From Candidatus Flexicrinis affinis (GTDB lineage Bacteria > Chloroflexota > Anaerolineae > Aggregatilineales > Phototrophicaceae): a stretch of DNA of 64,000 nt. The stretch spans positions 62,001 to 126,000 of the forward strand of contig JADJWE010000001.1 of NCBI GenBank assembly GCA_016716525.1, in the 5' to 3' direction. The notes under the pieces are model-generated. The model did no database searches and was not told where the DNA came from. It was given only the letters and a program-made list of their open reading frames with translations. How positions within the stretch are numbered: the stretch's first letter is position 1; each line of letters opens with the position of its first letter. Both the position numbers and the translations under genes were made by a program. Positions 33,638 through 43,082 of the stretch are shown one piece after another.

Positions 33638-35311
33638 CTACTTCTGATACAGCTCGTTGAGGACGATCAATCGTGTCTGCATGGTGTTGTTCCGCGTGAC
33701 GGCACCCGTCGCATAGTAGTTGTCCTCAGTCGGGAAACCGGCGATGTCGGTGTCGTTCCAGTTGTACCACATCGGCCCGTCCCACATCGGGATGGCGACC
33801 GCGTTTTCGACATAGATCGTCTGAAGCTCGTCGATGATGGCGGCCTGCACATCCGTGTCCGTGGTCTGCGTAAACTGCTCCAGCAGTTCGTCGCTGCGTG
33901 CGCTGGTCCAACGCGGCCATGCCGAACTCGTCACGCCTTCAGCGTCGATCAGCGGGCTGTACAGCATGTCGCGGTAGAACGTCCACGGAGTGACACCTGC
34001 CGTAGCAAACCACATCGCAAGGTCGAATTCGCCGGTGCGCATCGCTGTCACTGCTGCGCCGAAGTCCAGTGTGGTTTGGCTGATGTTGAGGCCGGCATCC
34101 TGGAACGCCTGCGCCATGATCTGCGTGCTGGCGACCCACGCGGTAAAGCCGTTTACCGCCTGCAGACTGAGCTGTAGCGGCGAGCCGTCGGGGTGGTCGC
34201 GGAAGCCATCGCCATTGGCGTCGACGTAGCCCAATTCATCGAGCAGAGCCGTACCGCGCTCGAAGTCGTAGCTGGCGAAGCCGGTCTGCTCGGCGAGCGC
34301 GAGCGCCTCTTCGTTGATAACATCACCCTGCGTGAAGGAGAAACCGGTCGCGCTGCTCCGCTGCGTCGCGCCCTCCATGCCGACATCTACGACGAAGTCG
34401 TAATCGATCAGCATACTGACGGCGATCCGGAACTGCGGGTCGTCCAACGGCGCCTTGGTCGTGTTCAGCACGAGGTACTGTGTCGCCCCGCCCGTCCAGT
34501 AGTAGTAGTGATGATTCTCCGGGTTCGCGTTGGCGAAGCTGGCTTCGTCCGGGAAGTTGATGCCGGCCCACTCGACACTGCCGTCGAGCAGCGCCAGCGC
34601 GATCGCCTGATTGCCGTTCAGCGCCGGGAAGTTGACGCAATCCAGATACGGCCGGCCTTCTTGCCAGTAGTTCGGATTACGGCACAGCGTGAACTCCTGA
34701 TCTTGGAAGTTGGCCACTTCCGTGAACGGGCCGGTGCCCACCGGGGTCTCGACGACGTATTCCGCCGGCTTTTCGACGGACGACCAGATGTGTTCTGGCA
34801 CGGTATTCATGGCGCTGAGGAGCGTGTGCGCCAGCGTGTTCACGCCCTTCAAACCGAACGTCACCGTGTAGTCGTCGACCTTTTCGACGCTTGCAGCGAC
34901 TGTCCCGATGTTGAACGAGACGGCATCCATCGGCGGGTTGTCGAGCAGCATTTGCGCCGTGAACACGACATCGTCGGCCGTGAAGGCCTCGCCGTCGCTC
35001 CACAGCACACCCTCCCGCAGCGCGAAGGTCAGCGACTGCAGGTCGTCGGAATACGTGTAGCCGGTGGCCAGCCAATAGTTCGGTGTGCTGTAGTCGACCG
35101 GGTTCCACACAATCAGCGGTTCGTAAATCAAGTCTCTCGCATCAAATTCGCCAGCCTTGAACGGGCTGAAGTTGCGCGTCCAGACGTTGCTGCCAGCCTG
35201 TAAACCGATAGTGATTGAGCCGCCCTGAGCCGGCACGTCTTGCGCTACCACGCTCAAGCTGGTGAATAGCAGCATGAGAACAATCACACTTGCCAATAAC
35301 TTACGCGACAT
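33638..35311 (-). CDS. ABC transporter substrate-binding protein, family 5 (Opp/Dpp type)
   Basis: A 557-residue exported binding protein with a signal peptide (MSRKLLASVIVLMLLFTSLSVVAQD, cut near residue 24). Family 5 features follow: SDGEAFTADDVVFTAQMLLD, VGTGPFTEVANFQDQEFTLCRNPNYW and RIAVSMLIDYDF. Although called peptide-binding, many relatives bind oligosaccharides. An AAGGAGGA ribosome site precedes the start. It belongs with the permease and ATPase genes upstream (35394-39153). Genes nearby for GH3 and sulfatase suggest a sugar ligand. Confidence 0.88.
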   Translation of the reverse strand: MSRKLLASVIVLMLLFTSLSVVAQDVPAQGGSITIGLQAGSNVWTRNFSPFKAGEFDARDLIYEPLIVWNPVDYSTPNYWLATGYTYSDDLQSLTFALREGVLWSDGEAFTADDVVFTAQMLLDNPPMDAVSFNIGTVAASVEKVDDYTVTFGLKGVNTLAHTLLSAMNTVPEHIWSSVEKPAEYVVETPVGTGPFTEVANFQDQEFTLCRNPNYWQEGRPYLDCVNFPALNGNQAIALALLDGSVEWAGINFPDEASFANANPENHHYYYWTGGATQYLVLNTTKAPLDDPQFRIAVSMLIDYDFVVDVGMEGATQRSSATGFSFTQGDVINEEALALAEQTGFASYDFERGTALLDELGYVDANGDGFRDHPDGSPLQLSLQAVNGFTAWVASTQIMAQAFQDAGLNISQTTLDFGAAVTAMRTGEFDLAMWFATAGVTPWTFYRDMLYSPLIDAEGVTSSAWPRWTSARSDELLEQFTQTTDTDVQAAIIDELQTIYVENAVAIPMWDGPMWYNWNDTDIAGFPTEDNYYATGAVTRNNTMQTRLIVLNELYQK

Positions 35312-35350
35312 CGTGTTCCTCCTTGAATTGCCTCAACTTATCGCTCATCC

Positions 35351-35380
35351 CGGGTCGCGCCCACGCGGTGGCCTGACCCG
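35351..35380 (-). terminator. Hairpin between ATPase and binding-protein genes
   Basis: CGGGTC (35351-35356) pairs with GACCCG (35375-35380), with extra inner pairs GCC/GGC. No T tract. Such stems often sit before or after highly expressed binding-protein genes and stabilise the message. Confidence 0.4.
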
Positions 35381-35393
35381 TACGTGCCAAAAC

Positions 35394-36203
35394 CTAGAAG
35401 ACCCGCGATGGATCGGCGATCGACGACAGCAGCAGACGAGTATAGTCGTCCTGCGGATTCTCGATCACCTCGCCGCTGGCGCCGCGCTCGACGATCTTGC
35501 CCTTGTGCATGATCAGGATTTCGTCCGAGAAGTAGCGGGCGCTGGAAAGGTCGTGGGTGACGAACAGAAATGCGATGTTTTCTTCATCGCGCAGCTTCGC
35601 CATCAGATTGAGGATGCTGATGCGGATGGAAACATCCAACATCGACACCGGCTCATCGGCGAGAATGACTCGTGGCTCGATCGCGAGCGCCCGCGCAATG
35701 GCGACGCGCTGACGCTGCCCGCCGCTCAACTGATGCGGATACTTCTTAGCGAACTCGTCGACCGGCGTGAGCGAGACGCGCTCCAGCAGCTCTCCGATCC
35801 GCAGCCTTTCGTCCCGCATGTTCTTGACCTTGCCGTGCAAGCGCAGCGGGCGTCGCAGGTGATAGTCGACCTTCTGCGTAGAGTTCAATGAGCCAAACGG
35901 GTCCTGAAAGATCATCTGGACCTTGCTGCGGTAGTCGAAGATGTCGCGGTGTCCACGCCCGGCTGTAACGTCCTTGCCCTCGTATAGAATCGAACCAGAG
36001 GTGGGGTTGTACAGCTTCGCCAGCATGCGGATCATGGTGCTCTTGCCGCTGCCGCTTTGACCGACCAACGCGACGGCATGGCGGGGGCGCAGCGCGAGCG
36101 AAACATTGTCGACCGCGATCACTTCTTTGCGGTTGAACACGCCGCCGGTATGGAACACTTTCCGCAGGCTGACCGCCTCGAGAATGGATTCGTTACTGGT
36201 CAT
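35394..36203 (-). CDS. ABC transporter ATPase (DppF/OppF-like)
   Basis: A 269-residue ATPase with Walker A GQSGSGKST near 48-56, signature LSGGQRQRVAIARAL near 150-164 and Walker B RVILADEPVSMLD near 170-182. It would pair with the ATPase half of the fused protein upstream. The usual C-terminal oligopeptide-family zinc/Cys region of OppF is short here. Its start overlaps the fusion gene stop by 11 bases. Confidence 0.9.
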   Translation of the reverse strand: MTSNESILEAVSLRKVFHTGGVFNRKEVIAVDNVSLALRPRHAVALVGQSGSGKSTMIRMLAKLYNPTSGSILYEGKDVTAGRGHRDIFDYRSKVQMIFQDPFGSLNSTQKVDYHLRRPLRLHGKVKNMRDERLRIGELLERVSLTPVDEFAKKYPHQLSGGQRQRVAIARALAIEPRVILADEPVSMLDVSIRISILNLMAKLRDEENIAFLFVTHDLSSARYFSDEILIMHKGKIVERGASGEVIENPQDDYTRLLLSSIADPSRVF

Positions 36204-38154
36204 CTTGCGGCTCTTTCAGCGAACTCGCCGGCAAGCTGTGCTCTTCCAGCAGGTGGCACCGGGCGAAACGGTCATCAGCAGAGACGATGGGCGGCGCGGC
36301 AACATCGCACAGCCCGGCAACTGCGACATCGCAGCGCGGGTGGAAGCGGCATCCGGTCGGGGGTGTCCGCAGATCGGGCGGCGTTCCTTCGATGCCGTAC
36401 CGGCCCGTGCGGTCGTCATGGATCGACGGGAACGCATTCATCAAGCGGCGCGTGTAAGGGTGCTGAGGGTTGGTATAGAGTAACTTTGCCGGCGCGACCT
36501 CGACCAATTCCCCTGCATACATGATGCCGATACGGTCGGAGAACTCGATCAACAGCGACAAGTCGTGGGTGATGAAGAGGATCGAAAACCCGAATTCGCG
36601 CTGAAGGACCTTCACGCGCTGCAAGATTTGCCGCTCGACGATCACGTCAAGTGCGGTGGTAGGCTCATCCATGATCAGGAGCTTCGGGTTGAGCGCAAGC
36701 GCGATGGCAATCACGACCCGCTGACGCATTCCGCCGCTCAACTGGTGAGGATAGCTGTCGATCAGGTCGGGGTCTAGCTCCACCATCTCGAGGAGCTCGC
36801 GGCCGCGTTTGAGCGCCGCCTTGCGGTCCATGCCCCGATGCGCTTGGATGACGTCGACGAACTGCTCGCCGACCGTGATGACGGGGTTGAGGGAGTTCAT
36901 CGCGCTTTGGAACACGATCGAAACAGCGTCCCAACGGAACTTGTTGAGATGCCTGTCGGGGATCGCCAGCACGTCCTGCCCGTCGACGAAGATTCTTCCT
37001 CCGGAGATGATAGCTGGCGGAAAGTGCAGGCGGGAGATCGCGTAGGCGACGGTCGACTTTCCGCATCCGCTTTCACCGGCAAGGCCGAACACCTCGTTTG
37101 GACGAATGTCGAACGAGACGTTGTCCGCGGCGCGAACAGGGCCGGACACCGTCCAATAATCCACGTTGAGGCCGTGGATATGGACCAGACTATCGTTGTC
37201 CGATGGCTTGGCCTCGCTCCCGTTCTTTTCGGGTGCCTTCACCGCATCTTTGGGTATGCGGATCCGCCGCAGGCGCGGGTTTGTGATTTCGTCAATCGAG
37301 TAGTTAATGAGCGTGAGCGCGAGGCCAACCGTCGCGATCGCCAAACCGGGCGGCACAAACGTCCACCAACGACCGGAGATCAGCGCGGTGTTGTTCTGCG
37401 CCCAATACAGGATCGTGCCCCAACTGACCACCGCTGGATCGCCCAAGCCGATGAACTCAAGCGCCGCCTGCGACAGAATCGCGAAGATCACCGCGCCAAT
37501 CCAAGCGGCGACGACCAGCGAGATCATGCTCGGCAGCATCTCGAAAAAGACGATCCGCCAAACCGGCTCGCCGATCAGACGCGCAGAGGTAACGTGCTCG
37601 CTGTTGCGGAGCGCCAGCGCCTGCGCTCTAAGAACGCGCGCGCCGAATGCCCAACCGGTCGCCGCCAGCACCAGAATGATCGTGATGGGACCGGTGTTCC
37701 GCGCCCAGCTCGCGATCACGATGATCAGAGGCAATTGTGGGATGACCAGCACCACGTTCACGATCATCGAGACGACGTTGTCGATGCGCCCGCCGATCAG
37801 ACCGCTCGTGATGCCAATCGTCATTGCGATCAGGACGACCAGCGTGCCTGTGGCAAATCCGACGGTCAATGAAATCCGTGTCCCGAAGACCATCTGCGAG
37901 AAAACGTCCTGCCCGAGCGACGTGGTCCCTAGCACGTGGTCACTGCTCGGCGGAAGGTCGCGGCGCGCCACGATGCGATCCGGTTGGTAGGGGGCGATCT
38001 GGGGCGCGAAGATTGCGATGAGCACGAGCGCGAGCAGGATAATCAGCCCGACCATCGCGCGCGGATTGCTCAATAGGGTGGCGACCCAATCCGGCAGCGA
38101 CGCCCATAGTCGGGCCGCGCGCTTTGTGGGTGTCGTGGGTTGAGTCAAGGTCAT
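36193..38154 (-). CDS. Fused ABC permease (DppC-like) and ATPase (DppD-like)
   Basis: A 653-residue fusion. Residues 1-290 are a DppC-type permease with six membrane helices and the coupling loop ALRNSEHVTSARLIGEPVWR near 178-197. Residues 320-640 are a DppD-type ATPase with GESGCGKST (about 357-365), LSGGMRQRVVIAIALALNP (about 471-489), LLIMDEPTTALD and the C-terminal Cys-containing RFHPRCDVA segment typical of OppD. In most bacteria these are two genes. The linker (about 290-320) is charged and flexible. The fusion fixes one permease-ATPase pair in the complex. Confidence 0.88.
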   Translation of the reverse strand: MTLTQPTTPTKRAARLWASLPDWVATLLSNPRAMVGLIILLALVLIAIFAPQIAPYQPDRIVARRDLPPSSDHVLGTTSLGQDVFSQMVFGTRISLTVGFATGTLVVLIAMTIGITSGLIGGRIDNVVSMIVNVVLVIPQLPLIIVIASWARNTGPITIILVLAATGWAFGARVLRAQALALRNSEHVTSARLIGEPVWRIVFFEMLPSMISLVVAAWIGAVIFAILSQAALEFIGLGDPAVVSWGTILYWAQNNTALISGRWWTFVPPGLAIATVGLALTLINYSIDEITNPRLRRIRIPKDAVKAPEKNGSEAKPSDNDSLVHIHGLNVDYWTVSGPVRAADNVSFDIRPNEVFGLAGESGCGKSTVAYAISRLHFPPAIISGGRIFVDGQDVLAIPDRHLNKFRWDAVSIVFQSAMNSLNPVITVGEQFVDVIQAHRGMDRKAALKRGRELLEMVELDPDLIDSYPHQLSGGMRQRVVIAIALALNPKLLIMDEPTTALDVIVERQILQRVKVLQREFGFSILFITHDLSLLIEFSDRIGIMYAGELVEVAPAKLLYTNPQHPYTRRLMNAFPSIHDDRTGRYGIEGTPPDLRTPPTGCRFHPRCDVAVAGLCDVAAPPIVSADDRFARCHLLEEHSLPASSLKEPQDDQ

Positions 38155-38172
38155 TCTGACAGGAACCGTACT

Positions 38173-39153
38173 CTATGAACGGGTGCGTGGGTCGAGCAGG
38201 ATATACAACGAATCGGCGATGAAATTGGCGAGCAGTACCATGATGGTCAAGATCAGGAAAATGCCTTGCATGACCGGATAGTCGCGCGTGTTGACCGCGT
38301 TGAGCAGCGTAAGGCCAACACCGGGGTAGGAGAAGACGACCTCCGTCAGAAGCGACCCGCCCAACAAGAAGCCGAGCGCGAGCGCGAAGCCCGTCAAGCT
38401 TGGCAAGATCGCATTACGTGCTGCGTACTGGTATTTGACTCGGCGATCGGGCAGCCCTTTCGCGATCGCCATGGTGATGTAATCCTGCGCGATGACCGCC
38501 ACCATGTTGTTGCGCATGCCCATCATCCAACTGCGGAATCCGGCAATCAGCAGCGTCAGGACCGGGAGCGCGAGGTGATACACGACTCCCATGACGTAGT
38601 TCGGGTTCGACCAGTCGGCCGGGATTCCGCTGGCCTCGGCCCGTCCGAGCGGGAACCAACCGAGCTGCAGCGCGAACACGTACAACGCAATCAGAGCGAC
38701 CCAGAAGTACGGGATTGCCCCCATGATGGCGCCGAACGGCAGCACGTAGGTGTCTACGAATCCACCGCGCTTCCATGCCGCCTGGATGCCGAGTAGCACG
38801 CCCACACTGAAGGTGAGGACGAGCGCTGTGCCGGTCATTAAGAGCGTCCAGCGCAGTGCGACTCCGAGGATGTCGACGACCTTCGTGGGATAACGCGACA
38901 CTGAGACGCCGAAATTGCCTTGCAGGATGTTCGAGACGTAAGTGACGAACTGCTCGGGAAGCGGCGCATCGATGAAGCCAAATGCTTCGCGCAGTTGATC
39001 GATGGCTTCCGGCGTGAGCGAAGATGTGTCAAACCCGGCGAGCATCACGTCGACCGGGTCGCCGGCCATCATGCGTGGCAGGAAGAAATTGATGATGATG
39101 GCAAGCAGCGCCGCAATCAAGTAAAAACCCAGACGCCGCAGAAGATAGTTCAT
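38173..39153 (-). CDS. ABC transporter permease (DppB/OppB-like)
   Basis: A 326-residue membrane protein with six predicted helices, starting MNYLLRRLGFYLIAALLAIIINFFLPR. It has the OppB-type long periplasmic loop after helix 1 (EQFVTYVSNILQGNFGVS) and the coupling helix near AKGLPDRRVKYQYAARNAILP. It is the first gene of the transporter operon, divergent from the FadR-type regulator, so its promoter lies in 39154-39340. Confidence 0.9.
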   Translation of the reverse strand: MNYLLRRLGFYLIAALLAIIINFFLPRMMAGDPVDVMLAGFDTSSLTPEAIDQLREAFGFIDAPLPEQFVTYVSNILQGNFGVSVSRYPTKVVDILGVALRWTLLMTGTALVLTFSVGVLLGIQAAWKRGGFVDTYVLPFGAIMGAIPYFWVALIALYVFALQLGWFPLGRAEASGIPADWSNPNYVMGVVYHLALPVLTLLIAGFRSWMMGMRNNMVAVIAQDYITMAIAKGLPDRRVKYQYAARNAILPSLTGFALALGFLLGGSLLTEVVFSYPGVGLTLLNAVNTRDYPVMQGIFLILTIMVLLANFIADSLYILLDPRTRS

Positions 39154-39340
39154 TTGTTGTAAACCGGGCTACAATATACTTCTTGATAAATCATACTTAT
39201 CCTCCAAGTCGGTTGTCAAGAAATTGGCGTGGTTGCTTTCTGGCGATTCGTTTTGAGCTTGCGATGTGTTGTATGATGGTTGTGTATGTCGGTTGCGGGT
39301 GTGAATGTTGGCATAAAAATCATACAAATAGAGGCTGATC
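39154..39340. promoter_or_regulatory. Divergent control region with TTGTATGAT boxes
   Basis: The 187 bases between the permease and regulator genes are AT-richer than around. TTGTATGAT occurs on the plus strand at 39269-39277 and on the minus strand at 39327-39319, with a partial third copy (ATCATACTT) at 39191-39199. The paired, inverted boxes are good candidates for the operator of the adjacent GntR/FadR regulator. A TACAAT hexamer lies near 39170. Confidence 0.5.
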
Positions 39341-40117
39341 ATGCGTAGTCGTTTGAACTTGCGCCAGCGAATTCTGTACGATCTCGGCGAGAAGATTGTG
39401 CTGGGCCATTACTTGCCGGGGAATGTGCTTCCACGTGAGAACGATCTGGCCGATCATTACGACGTCAGCCGGACGGTCATCCGCGAAGCCGTCAAAGGGC
39501 TGGCCGCGCGCGGGCTGTTGTCGTCCCGCCGCAATGTCGGCGCGACCGTCAACCCACGCAGTGAGTGGCAGTGGATCGACGGCGACGTGATCGCATGGGC
39601 GTTGTCCAATAAGCAGAACCGCGCGGATGTCCTTCTGTACTTGTATGAAGCGTTCGCAGTCATCAATCCTGCGGTGATCGAGAACGTTGCCCTCAATGCG
39701 ACCCCGGAGGAACACAAGCAGGTTTGGGCCGCGTTCAGGCAGCTTGAGGCAAGTCAGCAGGGCGACATCGAGGACTGGGACCGCGCGATCGGCGAGTGGT
39801 ACATCGTCCTGCACAGGATATGCCGCAGTCCGATCCTCCAGAGCATCGCGATGCGTGTGAACGAGATCTTCCGGTCCAACCTGCACGATCTTACGGCGAC
39901 GCGGCTCGCACTTAGTTCTCCCCACGTCAACCTTCCGTGGACGCACAGTTCTGCCGAGGCGCTCCAGCATCACCGGCAGATTTGCCAGTGTATCGAACTC
40001 CAAGACAGCGACATGGCGTTCATCATCGCGCGCAGGTTGTTCCGGGCCGTGCTGTACAACGTGCGCATCCTCTGCAGCGATCCGCAGGTTCGTAAACTGA
40101 TCGAGACGGCGCTGTGA
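39341..40117 (+). CDS. GntR-family regulator, FadR subfamily
   Basis: A 258-residue regulator. The winged helix-turn-helix at 8-75 shows the GntR pattern LGEKIVLGHYLPGNVLPREN...YDVSRTVIREAVKGLAARGLL. The C-terminal all-helical FCD ligand domain (about 95-245) has the likely metal-binding histidines (EALQHHRQICQCIE near 207). It would sense a sugar acid or a related breakdown product and control the divergent transport operon. It is followed by the sulfatase-maturase gene on the same strand. Confidence 0.85.
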   Translation: MRSRLNLRQRILYDLGEKIVLGHYLPGNVLPRENDLADHYDVSRTVIREAVKGLAARGLLSSRRNVGATVNPRSEWQWIDGDVIAWALSNKQNRADVLLYLYEAFAVINPAVIENVALNATPEEHKQVWAAFRQLEASQQGDIEDWDRAIGEWYIVLHRICRSPILQSIAMRVNEIFRSNLHDLTATRLALSSPHVNLPWTHSSAEALQHHRQICQCIELQDSDMAFIIARRLFRAVLYNVRILCSDPQVRKLIETAL

Positions 40118-40191
40118 TCGACGATATGCGATACTCGGCTTACGCTGATCGTTTGGCGAACTGCTGACGGGTTGATGGCAATGGGAGCGAC

Positions 40192-41508
40192 ATGACCGAC
40201 TTCTCACCCTCTGTCCCCGCCTTCCATGTAATGACCAAGCCGCGTGGGGCGATCTGCAACCTCGATTGCAAGTACTGCTACTTTCTCAGCAAGGAACGCC
40301 TGTATCCCGACAGTGATTTCCGCATGAGCGAAACGCTGCTCGAGGAATACACCCGCCAACTCATCGAGGCGCATAGAGTGCCTGAGGTGACGTTTGCATG
40401 GCAAGGTGGCGAGCCGACACTGATGGGACTGGACTTCTATCGGCAGGCGGTCGCCTACCAGCAAAAGCACAAGCGTCCCGGAATGCGCATCTTCAACGCC
40501 CTGCAAACCAACGCCGTGACGTTGAACGACGACTGGTGCCGCTTTTTCGCTGAGAACAACTTCCTGATCGGCGCGAGCCTCGACGGGCCGCAGGCGCTGC
40601 ACGACGCGTATCGGGTCGACAAGGGCGGCGCGCCCACGTTTGACCGCGTGATGCGCGGCATCCGTCTGCTTCAGCAGCATCGCGTCGAGTTCAATATATT
40701 GACGACCGTGCACGCGGCCAATGCCGATCACCCGCTGGAGATCTATCGTTTTCTCCGTGACGAGGTCGGGACGTCGTTCATCCAGTTCATCCCAATTGTG
40801 GAACGCGACAACGCGACAGGGTTTCAGGAGGGCAATCAGGTCACCGACCGTTCGGTCAGCGCGGAGCAGTACGGCAGGTTCTTGATCCGCATCTTTGATG
40901 AATGGGTGCGGCGCGATGTCGGACGCGTCTACGTGCAGATCTTCGACGTGGCGCTGGCGGGGTGGTCAGGGCATAGCCCCGGCCTATGCATCTTCGAGGA
41001 GACGTGCGGCACGGCGCTGGCGATGGAGCACAATGGCGATGTGTACTCGTGCGATCACTTTGTCGAGCCGATGCATTTGGTCGGCAACATCGTCGATATT
41101 CCGCTCAGCGAGATCGTCACCAGCGACAAGCAGCGCGCGTTCGGCCTCGCCAAGCGCGATAGCTTGCCGCAGTACTGCCGCGAGTGCGACGTGCGGTTCA
41201 TCTGTAACGGTGGGTGCCCAAAAGACCGCTTCATCCGGACGCCGGATGGCGAAGATGGGCTGAATTACCTGTGCGCGGGGTTCAAGGCGTTCTTCACGCA
41301 CATCGACCGCCCGATGCGCTTTATGGCGAACGAGTTGGCGCACCGCCGTCCGCCTGCCAACGTGATGCTGTACATGCAGCAAGAAGGCGAGAAGCTTCAG
41401 GCCGCTTTCGCGCGGGCCGGGCGCAACGATCCGTGCCCGTGCGGCAGTGGGTTGAAATTCAAGAAGTGTCACGGCCGCCGTCTTCCGGATCGACAGGCCG
41501 TGCGCTGA
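40192..41508 (+). CDS. Anaerobic sulfatase-maturating enzyme (radical SAM, SPASM)
   Basis: A 438-residue radical SAM enzyme. The cluster motif C22-x3-C26-x2-C29 (AICNLDCKYCY) is at the N-terminus, followed by AWQGGEPTLMG and a SPASM Cys-rich region (YCRECDVRFICNGGCPKDRF near 325-345). The last 20 residues form a SEC-C zinc motif (NDPCPCGSGLKFKKCHG). It oxidises the active Cys of sulfatases to formylglycine; the sulfatase at 31754-33553 has the right CxPxR site. A GGGAG ribosome site is upstream. The SEC-C tail is an optional extra in this family. Confidence 0.9.
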   Translation: MTDFSPSVPAFHVMTKPRGAICNLDCKYCYFLSKERLYPDSDFRMSETLLEEYTRQLIEAHRVPEVTFAWQGGEPTLMGLDFYRQAVAYQQKHKRPGMRIFNALQTNAVTLNDDWCRFFAENNFLIGASLDGPQALHDAYRVDKGGAPTFDRVMRGIRLLQQHRVEFNILTTVHAANADHPLEIYRFLRDEVGTSFIQFIPIVERDNATGFQEGNQVTDRSVSAEQYGRFLIRIFDEWVRRDVGRVYVQIFDVALAGWSGHSPGLCIFEETCGTALAMEHNGDVYSCDHFVEPMHLVGNIVDIPLSEIVTSDKQRAFGLAKRDSLPQYCRECDVRFICNGGCPKDRFIRTPDGEDGLNYLCAGFKAFFTHIDRPMRFMANELAHRRPPANVMLYMQQEGEKLQAAFARAGRNDPCPCGSGLKFKKCHGRRLPDRQAVR

Positions 41509-41510
41509 TC

Positions 41511-41936
41511 TCATCGCCAGAGCTGGGCCGTCAGCTCCCGGACCCTTGCGCGATGGGCTGCACTGAGGGGAATTGTTGGTGAGTTTGCGGCCTGTGTGTC
41601 TCGATTCTCGACAATCAGGACGGTGGCGTCGTGGGACAGCGTGTGCGTGTGCCACGCGCCTTTCTTGACGTTGTAGGCGAGCTTCGGCTCCATGTCCACT
41701 GCGTTGACCGCCGTGACGCCGTCTGCCCCTTCGCCGATAAACAGGATGCAGTGGCCCTCAAGCAAGACGAACACCTCGTCGGTTTCGTCGTGACGTTGCA
41801 TCGTACTGATCGCATCAGGTTCAAGCTCGGGGTGATAGCGCAGAATAGCCACGCGCCATGCCCCATAGTCGACGATCGGCCGGTAACCCTCTCCGGTGTA
41901 TTGCTGCACATCCAACAAGCTGTGATGAATGGACAT
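41511..41936 (-). CDS. Small cupin-like protein
   Basis: A 141-residue single-domain protein with a cupin-like order of motifs: MQRHDETDEVFVLLEGHCILFIGEG and later AYNVKKGAWHTHTLSHDATVLIVEN. Histidines and glutamates are placed for a metal site. It may be a sugar isomerase-type or sensor protein. The ATG at 41936 has AAGGA about 10 bases upstream. Its stop abuts the maturase stop (convergent), and it is divergent from the LacI regulator. Confidence 0.65.
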   Translation of the reverse strand: MSIHHSLLDVQQYTGEGYRPIVDYGAWRVAILRYHPELEPDAISTMQRHDETDEVFVLLEGHCILFIGEGADGVTAVNAVDMEPKLAYNVKKGAWHTHTLSHDATVLIVENRDTQAANSPTIPLSAAHRARVRELTAQLWR

Positions 41937-42045
41937 TGCCGGTAATCCTTCAGTGCGAAAGCGCAAAGGCGAACGGTGCTGTTTCTAGGTGGTCGAGTCG
42001 GAAATTTGACAAACTCCAGAAATCGATTCTATACTGTGAGAAACA

Positions 42046-42063
42046 TTTGAGAGCGCTCTCAAA
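42046..42063 (+). promoter_or_regulatory. LacI-type operator 1
   Basis: The perfect palindrome TTTGAGAGCGCTCTCAAA ends 8 bases before the GTG of the LacI-family gene, so binding would block its own transcription or translation start. Confidence 0.85.
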
Positions 42064-42071
42064 ACTATACC

Positions 42072-43082
42072 GTGAAAAAGCAAACGCGCAAACTAACTCT
42101 TGAGGATATCGGCAAACAGGTCGGCGTTTCACGCGCCACCGTGTCGCGCGTCATCAATAATTATCCGCACATCACACCAGATGTTCGAGAGCGCGTACAA
42201 CAGGTTATCCGCGAGACCGGGTTTCGCCCAAACAAGATTGCGCGATCGCTCGCGTCTGATCGATCCGGCGTGATCGGGTTGGTCATTCCCCATGTGGCCA
42301 GCACCATTCTGACCAACCCCTACTTCCTGTACCTCATCAACAGCATAACCAGCGCGACGAACCGAAACGATCTCACGCTCGCGCTCTTCCTCTTCCACTC
42401 CATCGACGAAGAACAGCGCATCGCAAAGTCGATTTTCAACGCGGACCTTGTGGATGGGGTGATCGTTACGGCGGACCGGCGCGAAGAATCATTTGTCGAG
42501 CAGCTTGTGGAACATGGCGTACCGCTGGTGTTCATCGGCAAGCCTGAGCCGGGCGTGCACGTGCCGTTCGTCAATGTGGATAACGAAGCGGGGGCGATGC
42601 TGGCGACGGACCATCTCATCAAGCGCAGTCGGCGCCGCGTTGCCGCAGTCACCGCGCGTTACAACACAGCGGGCGATGACCGCTATCTCGGGTACCTGAA
42701 TGCGCTCAAGGCGAATGGCATCCCGTACGACGAGCGCCTTGTCGCTGAAGGCGATTTTACGCAGGAGAGCGGCTACCGGGCCATGAAGGCGCTCTTGAAG
42801 GAGTCCCCCGATGCGGTCTTCGTTTCGTCGGACATCATGGCGCTCGGTGCGCAGCGGGCGATCCGTGAGGCCGGGTTGCGCATCCCCGAGGACATCGCCG
42901 TGGTCGGTTTCGACGATCTGCCGCAAGCCAGCCACGCGGAACCGCCATTGACCACCGTGCACCAGCCGATCGCCGAGTTAGGGCCGATCGCCGTCGAGAT
43001 GTTAATGCATGCAATTGCGAAGCCGCATGATGCGCTCGCGTCGCGCGTGCTCCCCGTAGAACTGGTGGTTCGGGAGAGCTAA
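42072..43082 (+). CDS. LacI-family transcriptional regulator
   Basis: A 336-residue LacI/GalR regulator. The helix-turn-helix (LTLEDIGKQVGVSRATVSRVINN, residues 8-30) and hinge (ARSLASDRSGVIGLVIP) precede a periplasmic-binding-protein-like sensor domain. It starts with GTG. Three copies of a TTTGAGAGCGCTTTCAAA-type operator flank it, so autoregulation and control of the downstream ABC and glycan genes are expected. The inducer is probably a laminari-oligosaccharide or glucose derivative, by context. Confidence 0.9.
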   Translation: MKKQTRKLTLEDIGKQVGVSRATVSRVINNYPHITPDVRERVQQVIRETGFRPNKIARSLASDRSGVIGLVIPHVASTILTNPYFLYLINSITSATNRNDLTLALFLFHSIDEEQRIAKSIFNADLVDGVIVTADRREESFVEQLVEHGVPLVFIGKPEPGVHVPFVNVDNEAGAMLATDHLIKRSRRRVAAVTARYNTAGDDRYLGYLNALKANGIPYDERLVAEGDFTQESGYRAMKALLKESPDAVFVSSDIMALGAQRAIREAGLRIPEDIAVVGFDDLPQASHAEPPLTTVHQPIAELGPIAVEMLMHAIAKPHDALASRVLPVELVVRES

